36,487 bases of DNA from Candidatus Obscuribacterales bacterium (GCA_019752635.1 JAIELX010000036.1:1-36487); one strand, 5' to 3'. Counted from the stretch's first letter, positions 7,827 through 16,272 are shown. Notes: generated by a model from the sequence alone, not told the origin. Made by a program: numbers and translations.

Positions 7827-9599
7827 TTGCCCAGAGCTAGCGAATCATCATTTCCAGGCACAGCCGTGGAACGCGATCAGCCACCGTCACCGGTGAACGA
7901 TAGCAACAGTTTTACAGATCGATTCGTCTTGGAAGCTTGGCGGCAAGCCACTGCAATCACTGATTACGTCAAGTCGACGGTGCCAGTGGACACGGCGAAG
8001 GCAGCGCTATGGACTGCGTTCGACAAAGCTCTCGAAGCCGCGAAGAATGCGGCGAAGGGCGATAGAGCAAAATCCGAGTGGACAGTAATGCTGAACCTCA
8101 CCACTGATTTTGATCTAGATCCGGATGGCAGGTTCTATAGACTGGATGCCCTGCAAGAATATGCCAAGCAAACGAAGGGCACAGGCTTGACCATCGTTGT
8201 CCAAGCAGCATTTCTTGAAGAAGAAGGTCAGAAAGGCAAACCGGACGTTTATAGTCTGGAGCGCTACGTCGTAAAAAACGGCGAGAGCACCAGGGTTCAC
8301 AAAGGTGCCTCGAACGGATACGGAAAGGATCTCGAAGCTCTGGTGGCTTATACGGCCAAGAATCACTCTAGCAAGAACATGGCACTTATCATGGATTCTC
8401 ATGGAATGGGAAACGAAGGCATGTTCGGCGATACAGGAAAAATTAGTCTTGATGAATTTGTCAAACACATTCAAGGCGGGCTCAAAGACAACGAACGGCA
8501 AAAATTGGATCTTGTCCATTTCGACTCTTGCTACATGGCGCAAAGTGGCGTCATGGGTAAGGTTGCAGAAATCGCCGACTACATGGTGGCATCAGCGGAA
8601 GCCGAGGCTGCAGCAGGAATTTCTCTGATTCCGGTCCTTGACACACTTAAAGATACACCCGGCAGCGACGCCAGGACGATGGGACGAGCATTAGTTCGCG
8701 AGGCGCGAGTACAAATTCCCGACTTCATCAATTACGGTTGGGACATTCCCATACAAACAATTTCTTCCGTCAATCTACGCCAGTATGCAGCTTTCCGAAA
8801 AGCACAAGACACGCTTGGTGCTAAACTGGCCGACAGCCTGAAAGATCCAAAGAACATGGAAGTACTCGAATCTTGCATTGATGCGTCTCGCAAATTCGGA
8901 CGAGCGGGTGCAGTTGACTCGCTAACAATGGACTTCAAGCCGGACAAATTTAGAGTTGATCTGAAAGACTTCGCCAATCAGGTAGTGCAAGCGATAGAAG
9001 ATGGGCGGTTACCTGACGAAGACCGCTCGATCAAGAGATGCGCTCAAGCGTTACTGGAAGAACGCGCCAAACTGGTAGATGCGAGCTTCGGCTATAACAA
9101 GGATGCAGGTCACGGCGGCGTATCCGTATTTCTTCCCGGACGAGATCTGCGAAATGTTGACGAAGAAGCGCGCAGAAGAAATCCCGCAGGACGAATGCAA
9201 GATTGGACGCGGAGAGAAAATTTCGAAAAGGTAAATGCCTCCGACGCCACAAGAAAGACTTTCTTGCAGAACATGGAAGTTGAACTCGAGCGGATTCGCC
9301 CCGTTTGGTTCTTAGGGGTTCGCGGCGTAGACAAAGAACGGAAGGCGGTTGAAGACGCACTGAAGTCCTTCGAACAAGCAACCAAACCGGAGGATCGAGC
9401 GCGCGCATTTGACACCATCAATGCCACTGCGTTTCTGCTGGAACAGGCAGAACCATTTCAACAACAAAGAAAGGAAGCAGCCATCGAGCTGCGAAAGAAT
9501 GCCACCAAGCTGTTCACTGCACAGTTAGACGACGGCGGAAAGTCCGGCTGGTCACGTTTTCGCACAGCGATCTCGCGTCGAGAAGTAGCGACAAGATAA
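7827..9599 (+). CDS. Clostripain-family (C11) cysteine peptidase
   Basis: This 590-residue protein has a C11/caspase-like catalytic dyad. ALIMDSHGMG carries His192 and LVHFDSCYM carries Cys235, each at the end of a hydrophobic strand as in clan CD peptidases. Clostripain-type enzymes usually cut after basic residues, though specificity cannot be read here. Residues 1-80 form a polar, helical extension without a signal peptide, which is unusual because many C11 enzymes are exported. Residues 300-590 are helical and charged, and lack recognised domains. The start is TTG, supported by GGAG eight bases upstream; an in-frame TAG at 7812-7814 rules out any earlier ATG, GTG or TTG start. It is a single-gene unit, 29 bases from the convergent exported unknown. 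Confidence 0.85.
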   Translation: MPRASESSFPGTAVERDQPPSPVNDSNSFTDRFVLEAWRQATAITDYVKSTVPVDTAKAALWTAFDKALEAAKNAAKGDRAKSEWTVMLNLTTDFDLDPDGRFYRLDALQEYAKQTKGTGLTIVVQAAFLEEEGQKGKPDVYSLERYVVKNGESTRVHKGASNGYGKDLEALVAYTAKNHSSKNMALIMDSHGMGNEGMFGDTGKISLDEFVKHIQGGLKDNERQKLDLVHFDSCYMAQSGVMGKVAEIADYMVASAEAEAAAGISLIPVLDTLKDTPGSDARTMGRALVREARVQIPDFINYGWDIPIQTISSVNLRQYAAFRKAQDTLGAKLADSLKDPKNMEVLESCIDASRKFGRAGAVDSLTMDFKPDKFRVDLKDFANQVVQAIEDGRLPDEDRSIKRCAQALLEERAKLVDASFGYNKDAGHGGVSVFLPGRDLRNVDEEARRRNPAGRMQDWTRRENFEKVNASDATRKTFLQNMEVELERIRPVWFLGVRGVDKERKAVEDALKSFEQATKPEDRARAFDTINATAFLLEQAEPFQQQRKEAAIELRKNATKLFTAQLDDGGKSGWSRFRTAISRREVATR

Positions 9600-9628
9600 C
9601 ATAGCGCCGTCAATTTTGATTACGTCTG

Positions 9629-10573
9629 TTACTGGTACGCTTCTTGCAGGCAAGTCATGAGATCCAGCAAGTCGCGGTCAATTTGGAAGATCTCAGAACG
9701 AAGATCAACCAACATATCAGAACGATCAGCAAATACCTCAATGTTTGCTTTGCCGTTAGGAATGGTGTTAGTTAGCACGGCCACGCGGCGGCGCCCCTCT
9801 GGCGTGTTTATGTTTCGCGGAATCACTTTGAACTGTTGCCAGCGTTCCAGCATTGCTTGCAATCGCGTTTTGGTGCCACCAACAGGCGCTCTATTCAGAT
9901 AAGTCCAAACGAAGTCCGGGTATTTGGAATCAGCGTCAGTCTGAATGTTGAAAACTTCGGCCAACATGTTAGGTTTGGCTGGCAACCGATGCGCCCCGCC
10001 GCTTTGCTGCTTCAAAGCCCAGCTACCAAGCCCGATCGTGGCACCACCGGCGACTAACTGCAAGACATTGTTCGTAACCTGATTCGCGGCAAAACTTCTG
10101 GAATTACCAATTTCACTAATGCCACCGCTTGCAACCACGTTCTCTATCGAGTTCAGTTTGATCGCTTTGTCGCGGCGGTCTTCCAACACGCCGCTCAATC
10201 TATTGATGTAAGCGAGCTCGCGCTCAATTCTCGCTGTTGCGTCTCTGACTTGCAAGGTTGCGACTGCAACTTTCATACTCAATGTCTGTTTTAGTTTCAG
10301 ACGGTCGATCTCACCTTTCGTGTCAAGTTCCGCCATGGCACCATACTGTTCGACTTTTAGGAGCAGAGGAATGATGCCCAATTGCTCGGCGATATCGCGC
10401 GCAGTTGGAGAAAGGCCATTCTCCCTTTCAGATGAACCGGCCGTCGCCCTTGAAACGGGAGGAGGAATACTTGCTGCGAGCGCTTCAGTACAGAACAAAG
10501 CTAGCAACGCCGAAAGGACTAGCGACTTTTTTAGTGCAATAGCGATTGTAAACACGATAATTCCAGCCGGCAC
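9629..10573 (-). CDS. Sec-exported hypothetical protein
   Basis: This is a protein of up to 314 residues with a clear signal peptide: basic KK, a hydrophobic run (SLVLSALLALF) and an ALA-A type cleavage site near residue 33. It is therefore expected in the periplasm or outside the cell. The mature part has a helical, charged segment at about residues 95-140 with coiled-coil character, a glycine-rich hydrophobic stretch at about 175-190 (QLVAGGATIGLGSWAL), and a C-terminal region rich in charged helix. No family is recognised. Two GTG starts are possible, at 10573 and 10555. The second, with GGA six bases upstream, gives a more typical signal peptide length. It is convergent with the clostripain-like gene. 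Confidence 0.7.
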   Translation of the reverse strand: MPAGIIVFTIAIALKKSLVLSALLALFCTEALAASIPPPVSRATAGSSERENGLSPTARDIAEQLGIIPLLLKVEQYGAMAELDTKGEIDRLKLKQTLSMKVAVATLQVRDATARIERELAYINRLSGVLEDRRDKAIKLNSIENVVASGGISEIGNSRSFAANQVTNNVLQLVAGGATIGLGSWALKQQSGGAHRLPAKPNMLAEVFNIQTDADSKYPDFVWTYLNRAPVGGTKTRLQAMLERWQQFKVIPRNINTPEGRRRVAVLTNTIPNGKANIEVFADRSDMLVDLRSEIFQIDRDLLDLMTCLQEAYQ

Positions 10574-10630
10574 CGATTCCGCGAGCCAATGTCCGAATGA
10601 CCCGAAAAATTATATCCCGGGTCCGGGTAA

Positions 10631-11005
10631 GATCGGATTAATAAAAGGGCTTCCTCCTACCTGCGCTCAGGGCGTTCGGAAAGACCCAACATCTGCGAAT
10701 CTGGTCCGTTTGCCTCCGCTGAGAAGAACGTCGCCACAATCGGTGTCGCTTACGTACCAACCCTCAAAGCATTAACAAACAAAGCATCCGGAGGTCCCGT
10801 TGACTACGCGGGAACAGACTCTGCCGTCGAAACTGCAGATCGAGGTGTCGCATTTGCATTACTCACGGTCCGGAGCCAACTGAAAACCGTCTCGCCCGGG
10901 CGCCGCTGCATTGCGTGTATCCTAGTTTGTTACCTGGCGCAGAGGGGTTCTCATCGCAAATCCAGTTCTATTCGTTTTGCGGAACACCACGCAACTGTGA
11001 AATAA
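10631..11005 (+). pseudogene. Start-less coding-like fragment
   Basis: This frame is open from just after a TAA at 10628 to a TAA at 11003-11005, but holds no ATG, GTG or TTG start before its coding-like core. From about 10715 to 10890 the codons follow a strong purine-any-pyrimidine bias and encode a plausible protein, with segments such as NVATIGVAYVPTLKALT and GGPVDYAGTDSAVETADRG. The ends look random. The simplest reading is a decayed remnant of a gene that lost its 5' end, lying in the 458-base gap between the exported unknown and the MOSC gene. The family is not recognised. The rest of the gap shows no gene and presumably carries the promoters for both neighbours. Confidence 0.35.
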
Positions 11006-11031
11006 TCGTACACATCGTCGAGCGGTGAAAG

Positions 11032-11607
11032 ATGGAAATTCAAGTCCGGGTCGAGCAGCTCGCTGTCGGTGCTAGCGAAAGTGGAATACTTAAAGAACCC
11101 ACCCTATCTCTTGAGTTCACGCTAGAGGGTATCGTCGGAGACAGGCACGCCGGTTTCACCAAGAAGGCCGATGGAAGAGATCAAGGCGTTAGGCGAGGAA
11201 CAATTGTTCGCAACTGGCGCCAATGGTCAGCTGTATCGACAGAAGAACTCGAAAGAATCTCGGCTGCCATGCAAATCGAAAAGATTGAACCAACGTGGCT
11301 TGGAGCAAACATCGCTTTTTCTGGACACGAGTCTCTAACGCAAATTCCGAAGGGTTCAACGATCTGGTTTAGTTCCGGTGCGGTACTAACAGTAGAAGGC
11401 GAGAATGCGCCCTGTATCGGTCCTGGTAAAGAGATCGCCAGGCACTTCGATAGCGTCAGCCCGTCCGCATTTCCCAAAGCCGCTCAACATTTGCGCGGGT
11501 TAGTCGGTGTGGTTTACCGAGCAGGAAAAGTATCACTCGGTTCGACGGCAACGATTGTTCCTTATGAAGGCTTCGATGCTCTAACTCGACCGCCTCAAGA
11601 TCTGTGA
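11032..11607 (+). CDS. MOSC domain-containing protein
   Basis: This is a 191-residue protein with MOSC-domain marks: the GDRHAG motif at about residues 36-41, and ENAPC with Cys128 followed by IGPGKEIA. MOSC domains take part in molybdenum-cofactor sulfur chemistry (the C-terminal part of Moco sulfurase, YiiM, mARC); the conserved cysteine is thought to carry sulfur. It is a stand-alone single-domain protein, like YiiM relatives, and cytoplasmic. The ATG has GGTGAAAG just upstream. No molybdopterin genes are adjacent, so the exact role stays open. The stop directly abuts the stop of a small minus-strand ORF. Confidence 0.85.
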   Translation: MEIQVRVEQLAVGASESGILKEPTLSLEFTLEGIVGDRHAGFTKKADGRDQGVRRGTIVRNWRQWSAVSTEELERISAAMQIEKIEPTWLGANIAFSGHESLTQIPKGSTIWFSSGAVLTVEGENAPCIGPGKEIARHFDSVSPSAFPKAAQHLRGLVGVVYRAGKVSLGSTATIVPYEGFDALTRPPQDL

Positions 11608-11733
11608 CTAGGGAGCGATGTTTGCGATCACGGCTCTCATTGATTTTGCTGAAAGGCTCATGATCATTTCACTCTGACACTGCGTAATGTCGATTTCCGC
11701 ATTCTCCAAATGCTTCTTAACACGATCAATCAC
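11608..11733 (-). CDS. Possible 41-residue small protein
   Basis: This short minus-strand frame ends with a TAG immediately next to the MOSC stop. From a GTG at 11733 it encodes a 41-residue helical peptide (ENAEIDITQCQSEMIMSLSA in the middle) with codon bias typical of a gene. The frame stays open and protein-like a little further upstream, to 11772, without a good start codon, so the real gene may be longer and interrupted. No Shine-Dalgarno or family is recognised. It could be a remnant of a larger gene or a true small protein. Confidence 0.3.
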   Translation of the reverse strand: MIDRVKKHLENAEIDITQCQSEMIMSLSAKSMRAVIANIAP

Positions 11734-11838
11734 AGCAACATCGGTATCAAAGTTCTCTCGGACACAGGCCGGTCAAATACTTGGTATGACAAACCGGTTG
11801 GGAGGTAATAGGATGAAGTATCTACGGGAGGGACAAGC

Positions 11839-12159
11839 ATGGGACGAAGAGCTTTCACAGGCCTCTCACTGTGGTTCACGTCAATCGCAGTCCTGGTCTT
11901 ACTTTGGTTGATTGCGCCCACTTACGTGAGTCCGTTCTACAACCATCCCATTGCAAGATTACTCATCCTCCTGGTTTTCCTGGCGCACACCTGTGCCTGT
12001 CTTACCTACTCGTTGGCAGAATTGCTGCACCTTCCGTCGTTTTTGAGGTTTGTCCCGTTGATTCTGTGCATTTTAACAACGCTCACCATGTTTTTACTTC
12101 CGACGCTCGGTCCTGCGGTGATTGCTATTGCACAAGCGACCGCCAATCTACCGCAATGA
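11839..12159 (+). CDS. Small membrane protein, three predicted helices
   Basis: This 106-residue protein has hydrophobic segments at about residues 9-27, 38-62 and 68-100, so three inner-membrane helices are likely. A strong GGGAGG lies a few bases before the ATG. No family is recognised and there are no conserved catalytic residues to point to. Three bases separate its stop from the stop of the convergent TPR gene. Confidence 0.7.
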   Translation: MGRRAFTGLSLWFTSIAVLVLLWLIAPTYVSPFYNHPIARLLILLVFLAHTCACLTYSLAELLHLPSFLRFVPLILCILTTLTMFLLPTLGPAVIAIAQATANLPQ

Positions 12160-12162
12160 CGC

Positions 12163-12735
12163 TTAGCACCAGGTGCTACAGTGCGAGGCACGTTCCCGGT
12201 CAGCGTGCGCTAGCTCTACTTCACCCATTAGATCGTAAACTTTGGCGCGACTCTCGTATGCAACGGACACCGCAGGATGCATGTTGCCACCACTGACCTG
12301 TTTCACCTGCCGATTGGTGTGCAACGTCAGCGCAATCAATAAACTGTAGTCGTCGATCGCATTCTCGAACAAACCAAGCTTGCAATAAGCTTCTGCACGC
12401 ATGATGTACACAGCCAGACTGGTGGGAAATCTTTTGATAATCTCGTTGCAGTCACTCACAACGTTGGCGAACTTATACATGCAGCTCAAAGACCACAGGC
12501 GATCGAAGTACGGACGAATATCCGAAGGTTCGGCCTCGATTGCCAAATTGAAATCACCCAACGCTTCGGCATACTTATGAAGAAGCATTCTGGATCGTCC
12601 ACGTCCATAGTGAAACGCAGCCCGCCTTTCACTCTCCGATGTCCCGCCGGGTTCGCAGCGAGCTGCTGTTCGTGCCATAGCCTCGAAATCCAGCGGAACA
12701 TCAACCCTTGCATCCATTAGCACTTGATTCAACAC
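12163..12735 (-). CDS. TPR-like repeat protein
   Basis: This 190-residue protein has at least three TPR-like helix pairs. One is at about residues 42-72 (GRSRMLLHKYAEALGDFNLA), one at 75-106, and one at 108-140 (AEAYCKLGLFENAIDDYSLL), with a further partial repeat near the end (AKVYDLMGEVELAHADRERA). TPRs serve as protein-binding scaffolds; no catalytic domain or signal peptide is visible. The start is a GTG at 12735 with GAGG eight bases upstream; an ATG at 12717 is an alternative. It is divergent from the P450 operon and convergent with the small membrane protein. Its partner is unknown. Confidence 0.75.
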   Translation of the reverse strand: MLNQVLMDARVDVPLDFEAMARTAARCEPGGTSESERRAAFHYGRGRSRMLLHKYAEALGDFNLAIEAEPSDIRPYFDRLWSLSCMYKFANVVSDCNEIIKRFPTSLAVYIMRAEAYCKLGLFENAIDDYSLLIALTLHTNRQVKQVSGGNMHPAVSVAYESRAKVYDLMGEVELAHADRERASHCSTWC

Positions 12736-12804
12736 AACCTTGCCCTCATCAACCCTTGCTAAGAGATTGAGCTAGAAAGTTTTCAAACTTGTGGCAAACT
12801 CGGC

Positions 12805-12811
12805 GAAGGAG
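12805..12811 (+). promoter_or_regulatory. Shine-Dalgarno GAAGGAG upstream of the P450 gene
   Basis: This is the best ribosome-binding sequence in the region. It is correctly spaced for an ATG at 12816 in a different reading frame, and 11 bases from a TTG at 12823 in the P450 frame. The family-typical P450 start, ATG 12865, lacks its own. The arrangement may be a leader peptide overlapping the P450 start, or it may mean that the TTG is the true start. Confidence 0.45.
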
Positions 12812-12864
12812 TAAAATGAATATTGTACGTTTTCCTTCATTATTCAGATCGCCCACATTACAAC

Positions 12865-14250
12865 ATGACTACCTCGAAAAATACAAGCCCCGCATGCACC
12901 GCCGACTTCGAACGCCCTCCGGGAGAGTTTTTCTTCGGAAACGCCCGCTTCGTCAACCAAACACCTCTAACCTATTCCCTTTCGGTGAGGGAGCGCTTCG
13001 GCGATTGGATCGAATTCTCAGCTTTCTTTGCTCCCGTGACGGTGCGGTGGTATCAGCTCACCCACCCTTGCGCGGTAGAGCATGTACTTCAGAAGCACCA
13101 GAACCGCTACAGGAAGCCGGATCTATTCAATGACTCAGTCGGACTAATGACCGGCAACGGCATTCTTACCAGCGAAGGCGAACAATGGATGCACAACCGC
13201 CGCCTCGCACAGCCCGCTTTTCACCGCCAACATATCAGCACGCTTGCAGACCTCATGGTCGGGTGCTGTGACGAGCTGCTCCAAAAGTGGCAGAAGCTTG
13301 ATGATGGAAGCGTAATCGACTTGCACAAGGAACTAGTGGGGCTGACGTTTAACATCGCCGGGCAAGCGCTCTTCGGTGCAGACCTCGGACATGACGGGAC
13401 TGGTTTCGGCGATGCGCTCCGCGACGCCTTCGAGTTCATCAACTACAAAATGACCAACTACCCGATGACGCCACCTTTATGGCTTCCTCTCAAGCGCAAT
13501 CAGCACTTCAAGGAAGCCAAGAACCAGCTGGACACGGTTGTCCTCAAAATCATCGAACAACGCAGACACAATAACTTCAGCCAAAACGATTTCCTCGGAC
13601 TGCTGCTTAATGCACGCGACGAGGTCAGCGGCGAGGGAATGAACGACCAACAGTTGAAGGACGAAGCAATCACACTGCTGGTCGCAGCGCACGACACCGT
13701 TGCAGCAGCACTATCTTGGACCTTTTATTTGCTCGCAAAAAATCCGCTGGAAGATCGCAATTTCTACGACGAGGTCAGCGGAGCATTAGCGGGTCAGTCT
13801 CCTAATCTACAAATGATGGAAAAGACGCCATACGCGAAAATGGTTTTCGAAGAAGCATTGAGGCTTTATCCTCCGGCATGGGGCCAACCACGCCAGGCAT
13901 TGGTGGATGATGAAATCGAGGGACGACACTTGCCAAAGGGGGCGATCATTTCGCTTTCTCAATGGGTTACGCATCGACATCCGGAGTTCTGGGACAAACC
14001 GGAAACATTTCTGCCGGAGCGATTTTCACAGCAGAATAGCGCATCAAGACCACGGTTTGCGTACTTCCCCTTTGGTGGCGGCTCGCGTGTTTGCATAGGG
14101 CAACACATGGCAATGATGGAAGGACAAATCGCACTTTGTGCGATCGGTTCGCGCTATCGCTTTGAACTTACTGAAGAGGTAACTCCAGACCCGACCTTTA
14201 CGCTGATTCCCAAAGGTGGACTTCACGTCAGGCTCCGGAGGCGAGCGTAA
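12865..14250 (+). CDS. Cytochrome P450
   Basis: This is a 461-residue P450 when counted from ATG 12865. It has the I-helix oxygen-binding segment AAHDTVAAALSW, the ExxR pair Glu330/Arg333 in EEALRLYPP, and the heme loop FPFGGGSRVCIG with Cys410 as the axial ligand. It should bind heme and hydroxylate or epoxidise a hydrophobic substrate, taking electrons from separate redox partners, none of which is encoded nearby. The I-helix has His-Asp-Thr where Gly/Glu/Asp-Thr is more usual. No membrane anchor is visible, so it is probably soluble. It overlaps the TetR regulator by one base (TAATG), indicating an operon and probable translational coupling. Substrate is unknown; class E types of the CYP102/CYP110 kind look closest to me. 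Confidence 0.92.
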   Translation: MTTSKNTSPACTADFERPPGEFFFGNARFVNQTPLTYSLSVRERFGDWIEFSAFFAPVTVRWYQLTHPCAVEHVLQKHQNRYRKPDLFNDSVGLMTGNGILTSEGEQWMHNRRLAQPAFHRQHISTLADLMVGCCDELLQKWQKLDDGSVIDLHKELVGLTFNIAGQALFGADLGHDGTGFGDALRDAFEFINYKMTNYPMTPPLWLPLKRNQHFKEAKNQLDTVVLKIIEQRRHNNFSQNDFLGLLLNARDEVSGEGMNDQQLKDEAITLLVAAHDTVAAALSWTFYLLAKNPLEDRNFYDEVSGALAGQSPNLQMMEKTPYAKMVFEEALRLYPPAWGQPRQALVDDEIEGRHLPKGAIISLSQWVTHRHPEFWDKPETFLPERFSQQNSASRPRFAYFPFGGGSRVCIGQHMAMMEGQIALCAIGSRYRFELTEEVTPDPTFTLIPKGGLHVRLRRRA

Positions 14251-14825
14251 TGGTTTCAGACAAGCGAGAGGCGATAATTACCGCATCGCGAACACTCTTT
14301 CGCCAGTATGGAGTGAAGAAGACAAGCATGCAGGACATTGCAAGAGAAGCGAAGATTGCAGTGGGCACCGTTTACCTTTACTTCAAAAGTAAGGAAGAAG
14401 TTGTTGCTGCGGGCGTTGGCGAGTACAGAGAGATTCACAAACAACAGACTCTCGCTGCCACCCGCGGGAGCAGTTCTCCGGCGGACCGCTTGCGCACGTA
14501 CATCCGCCAGCGTTTTCGCGCGTGCGCTGATACGCGCAAAGCAGGCTCCCATGCAGCGGAGATTGCGCGTGCAGTAGTAAGAGTTCAACCAGATCGATTC
14601 CTGGAAGAAAGTGAGTGGTTCTTCCAAACAGTGCAGTCGATTCTCGAGCAAGGTGCGCAACAAGGGGAATTCTCACTCGAGACGGCCGAAGTCGATACCA
14701 CGGTTTTCCTGTACTCAATAGCGTGGTTCTTCCCTTACGAACGTAGCGAATTTTTTCCAGAACCGGACGAGGAAACACTGATGGCTTCAGTGGAATGGTT
14801 TATCCGCAAGTGGACGAAGCGCTAG
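14250..14825 (+). CDS. TetR-family transcriptional regulator
   Basis: This is a 191-residue regulator. Residues 5-53 form the TetR DNA-binding domain: ITASRTLFRQYGVKKTSM, then the turn-helix DIAREAKIAVGTVYLYF with the typical GTVYLYFKSKE end. The C-terminal two thirds is the variable helical ligand and dimer domain. Its ATG shares the A of the P450 TAA stop, so the two are co-translated. The usual inference is that it represses the P450 operon until a substrate-like ligand binds, but no operator palindrome was convincingly found upstream. Its stop overlaps the convergent membrane gene by four bases. Confidence 0.9.
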   Translation: MVSDKREAIITASRTLFRQYGVKKTSMQDIAREAKIAVGTVYLYFKSKEEVVAAGVGEYREIHKQQTLAATRGSSSPADRLRTYIRQRFRACADTRKAGSHAAEIARAVVRVQPDRFLEESEWFFQTVQSILEQGAQQGEFSLETAEVDTTVFLYSIAWFFPYERSEFFPEPDEETLMASVEWFIRKWTKR

Positions 14826-15211
14826 TCCTTCTTCTTCCCTGGCTTTCCGCCTGTAAGCAACCCAATCACCAGCATGACAAACCCTGCTTCTGCCGCGGGA
14901 AGGAAACCGTTGATCGTAAAGTACTGCGGCATCAAGTTTGCCGTAAGCATCAGAGCCACAGCAGGCATAATCCAGAAACCGGTAATCCATAGCGGAATCA
15001 ACCAGAGAAGCGCCATTCCAAAGGTTGTCACAGTCCAGATTGCGGCGATAGCGCCGACAACCACTTCCACCCCCCAGAGCATTAGTCCGAAAAGAATTGA
15101 TAACAGTGCAGCGGCACCGAGGTTCCCGTGAAAATCGATGCCGGGTATCATTGGCATTATCGTCGTGAACGCAAGAACCGAGAGGGCCAGTTTGATGATG
15201 AATCGTTTCAT
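14822..15211 (-). CDS. Four-helix membrane protein, phage-holin-4-like
   Basis: This 129-residue hydrophobic protein starts MKRFIIKLALSVLAF and has about four transmembrane helices and a short basic tail (GGKPGKKKD). The overall pattern, including a Pro-Gly-rich first loop (MPMIPGIDFHG) followed by an AAALLSILFGLM helix, resembles the 'phage holin 4' type of small bacterial membrane proteins. Most of those are not phage genes; the function is unknown. The frame runs further upstream to 15304, but that N-terminus looks non-membrane and untypical, so ATG 15211 (GAGAAAG upstream) is preferred. It is divergent from the AraC-type regulator. Confidence 0.7.
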   Translation of the reverse strand: MKRFIIKLALSVLAFTTIMPMIPGIDFHGNLGAAALLSILFGLMLWGVEVVVGAIAAIWTVTTFGMALLWLIPLWITGFWIMPAVALMLTANLMPQYFTINGFLPAAEAGFVMLVIGLLTGGKPGKKKD

Positions 15212-15380
15212 AGTCCAACTTTCTCGAATGGTGCCTGATTCCAATATTACACGCAGACACAACTGCCGCTTGAATGCCCTCAAAATATTAACATCCTGCG
15301 GCACCGGTAACTGTCTTTCAAGTTAGCAATTTCTGTCGGGCGAACCGGTAATCCCGGATATATACTTCGATCACCAAGTT

Positions 15381-15384
15381 GGAG
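15381..15384 (+). promoter_or_regulatory. Shine-Dalgarno deciding the AraC-type start
   Basis: GGAG lies six bases before the GTG at 15391 and overlaps the alternative in-frame TTG at 15379. This argues for the GTG as the real start. Confidence 0.55.
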
Positions 15385-15390
15385 ATTAAG

Positions 15391-16272
15391 GTGAAGACGC
15401 CAGCGATTGAGGACTATTGCGCCAAACTTCGAGGCGTATTCAGGTACATCGACTCACATCTACAAGATGACTTGAGCGTCGATACATTGAGTGAAATCGC
15501 CGGCTTTTCGAAGTTCCATTTTCACCGTCAGTTCACCGCAATGGTTGGAATGGCTGTTTATAAATACGTGCAATTAGCACGGTTCAAACGAGCCTCGTAC
15601 AAGCTGGCATTTCGCAATGACACCATTGGCGAAATCGCAATGGACAGCGGGTATGAAGCGCCGGAAGCCTTTTGCAGAGCATTCAAACAACGCATTGGAC
15701 AGACGCCGAGTGAGTTTAGAACATCCCCTCAATGGAAGTCTTGGCAGGAGATCTTTGACCGACTAAGCAATGCAAGGATGAATTTCATGAACGCAAACAT
15801 ATTAGCGGAACAGGTCAAATTGGTGGAGATGCCGACAACAAGGGTAGCGGTACTGGAGCATCGTGGTGCCCCTGTCTTGCTTGGTGACTCGATACGAACT
15901 TTCATAGCGTGGCGAAAGTCTATGGGATTGTCGCCCTCGAAATGCGCTACTTTCAACATTATGTATGACGATCCGTTCAACACTGAACCGGAGGACTTTC
16001 GTTTCGATCTCGCCGTTGCCACAGACCGGATTATTGCGCCGAACGAACTCGGTGTTATCTCAAAAGTCATCCCGGGCGGCCGATGCGCCGTGCTACGACA
16101 CATCGGCTCCGACGATTCTTTCGGCCGCTCCGTGACCTGCCTCTATGGCGAGTGGCTACCGCAAAGTGGCGAAGAGGTTCGCGACTTCCCCCTGTATTGT
16201 CAGCGTGTCGCATTCTTTCCAGACGTACCGGAAAACGAAGCAATCACCGATATCTTCCTGCCGATTATCTAA
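15391..16272 (+). CDS. AraC-family regulator with GyrI-like effector domain
   Basis: This is a 293-residue protein starting at GTG. Residues about 5-110 form an AraC/XylS double helix-turn-helix: LSVDTLSEIAGFSKFHFHRQ is the first HTH, and IGEIAMDSGYEAPEAFCRAF is the second with the usual RIGQTPSEFR end. Residues about 140-293 form a GyrI-like/SOUL-type small-molecule-binding domain (VKLVEMPTTRVAVLEHRG at its start), as in Rob and BmrR-type multidrug sensors. It therefore likely senses an amphipathic or toxic compound and activates a target promoter. The target is unknown. The divergent small membrane gene is the nearest candidate. Confidence 0.9.
   Translation: MKTPAIEDYCAKLRGVFRYIDSHLQDDLSVDTLSEIAGFSKFHFHRQFTAMVGMAVYKYVQLARFKRASYKLAFRNDTIGEIAMDSGYEAPEAFCRAFKQRIGQTPSEFRTSPQWKSWQEIFDRLSNARMNFMNANILAEQVKLVEMPTTRVAVLEHRGAPVLLGDSIRTFIAWRKSMGLSPSKCATFNIMYDDPFNTEPEDFRFDLAVATDRIIAPNELGVISKVIPGGRCAVLRHIGSDDSFGRSVTCLYGEWLPQSGEEVRDFPLYCQRVAFFPDVPENEAITDIFLPII

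Noticed and set aside
10320..10775. A 151-codon plus-strand frame opposite the exported unknown gene
   Set aside because: It is antisense to a gene with a clear signal peptide, and its codon pattern is not protein-like. The real signal nearby is in another frame.
12789..13133. A 114-codon frame opening just before the P450
   Set aside because: It overlaps the conserved P450 N-terminus and its product is Arg/Pro-rich shadow sequence. Only the first ATG at 12816 with its Shine-Dalgarno is kept as a possible leader.
14822..15211. Possible prophage remnant because of holin-like similarity
   Set aside because: No lysin, capsid or integrase genes are nearby, and this type of small membrane protein is common on chromosomes.
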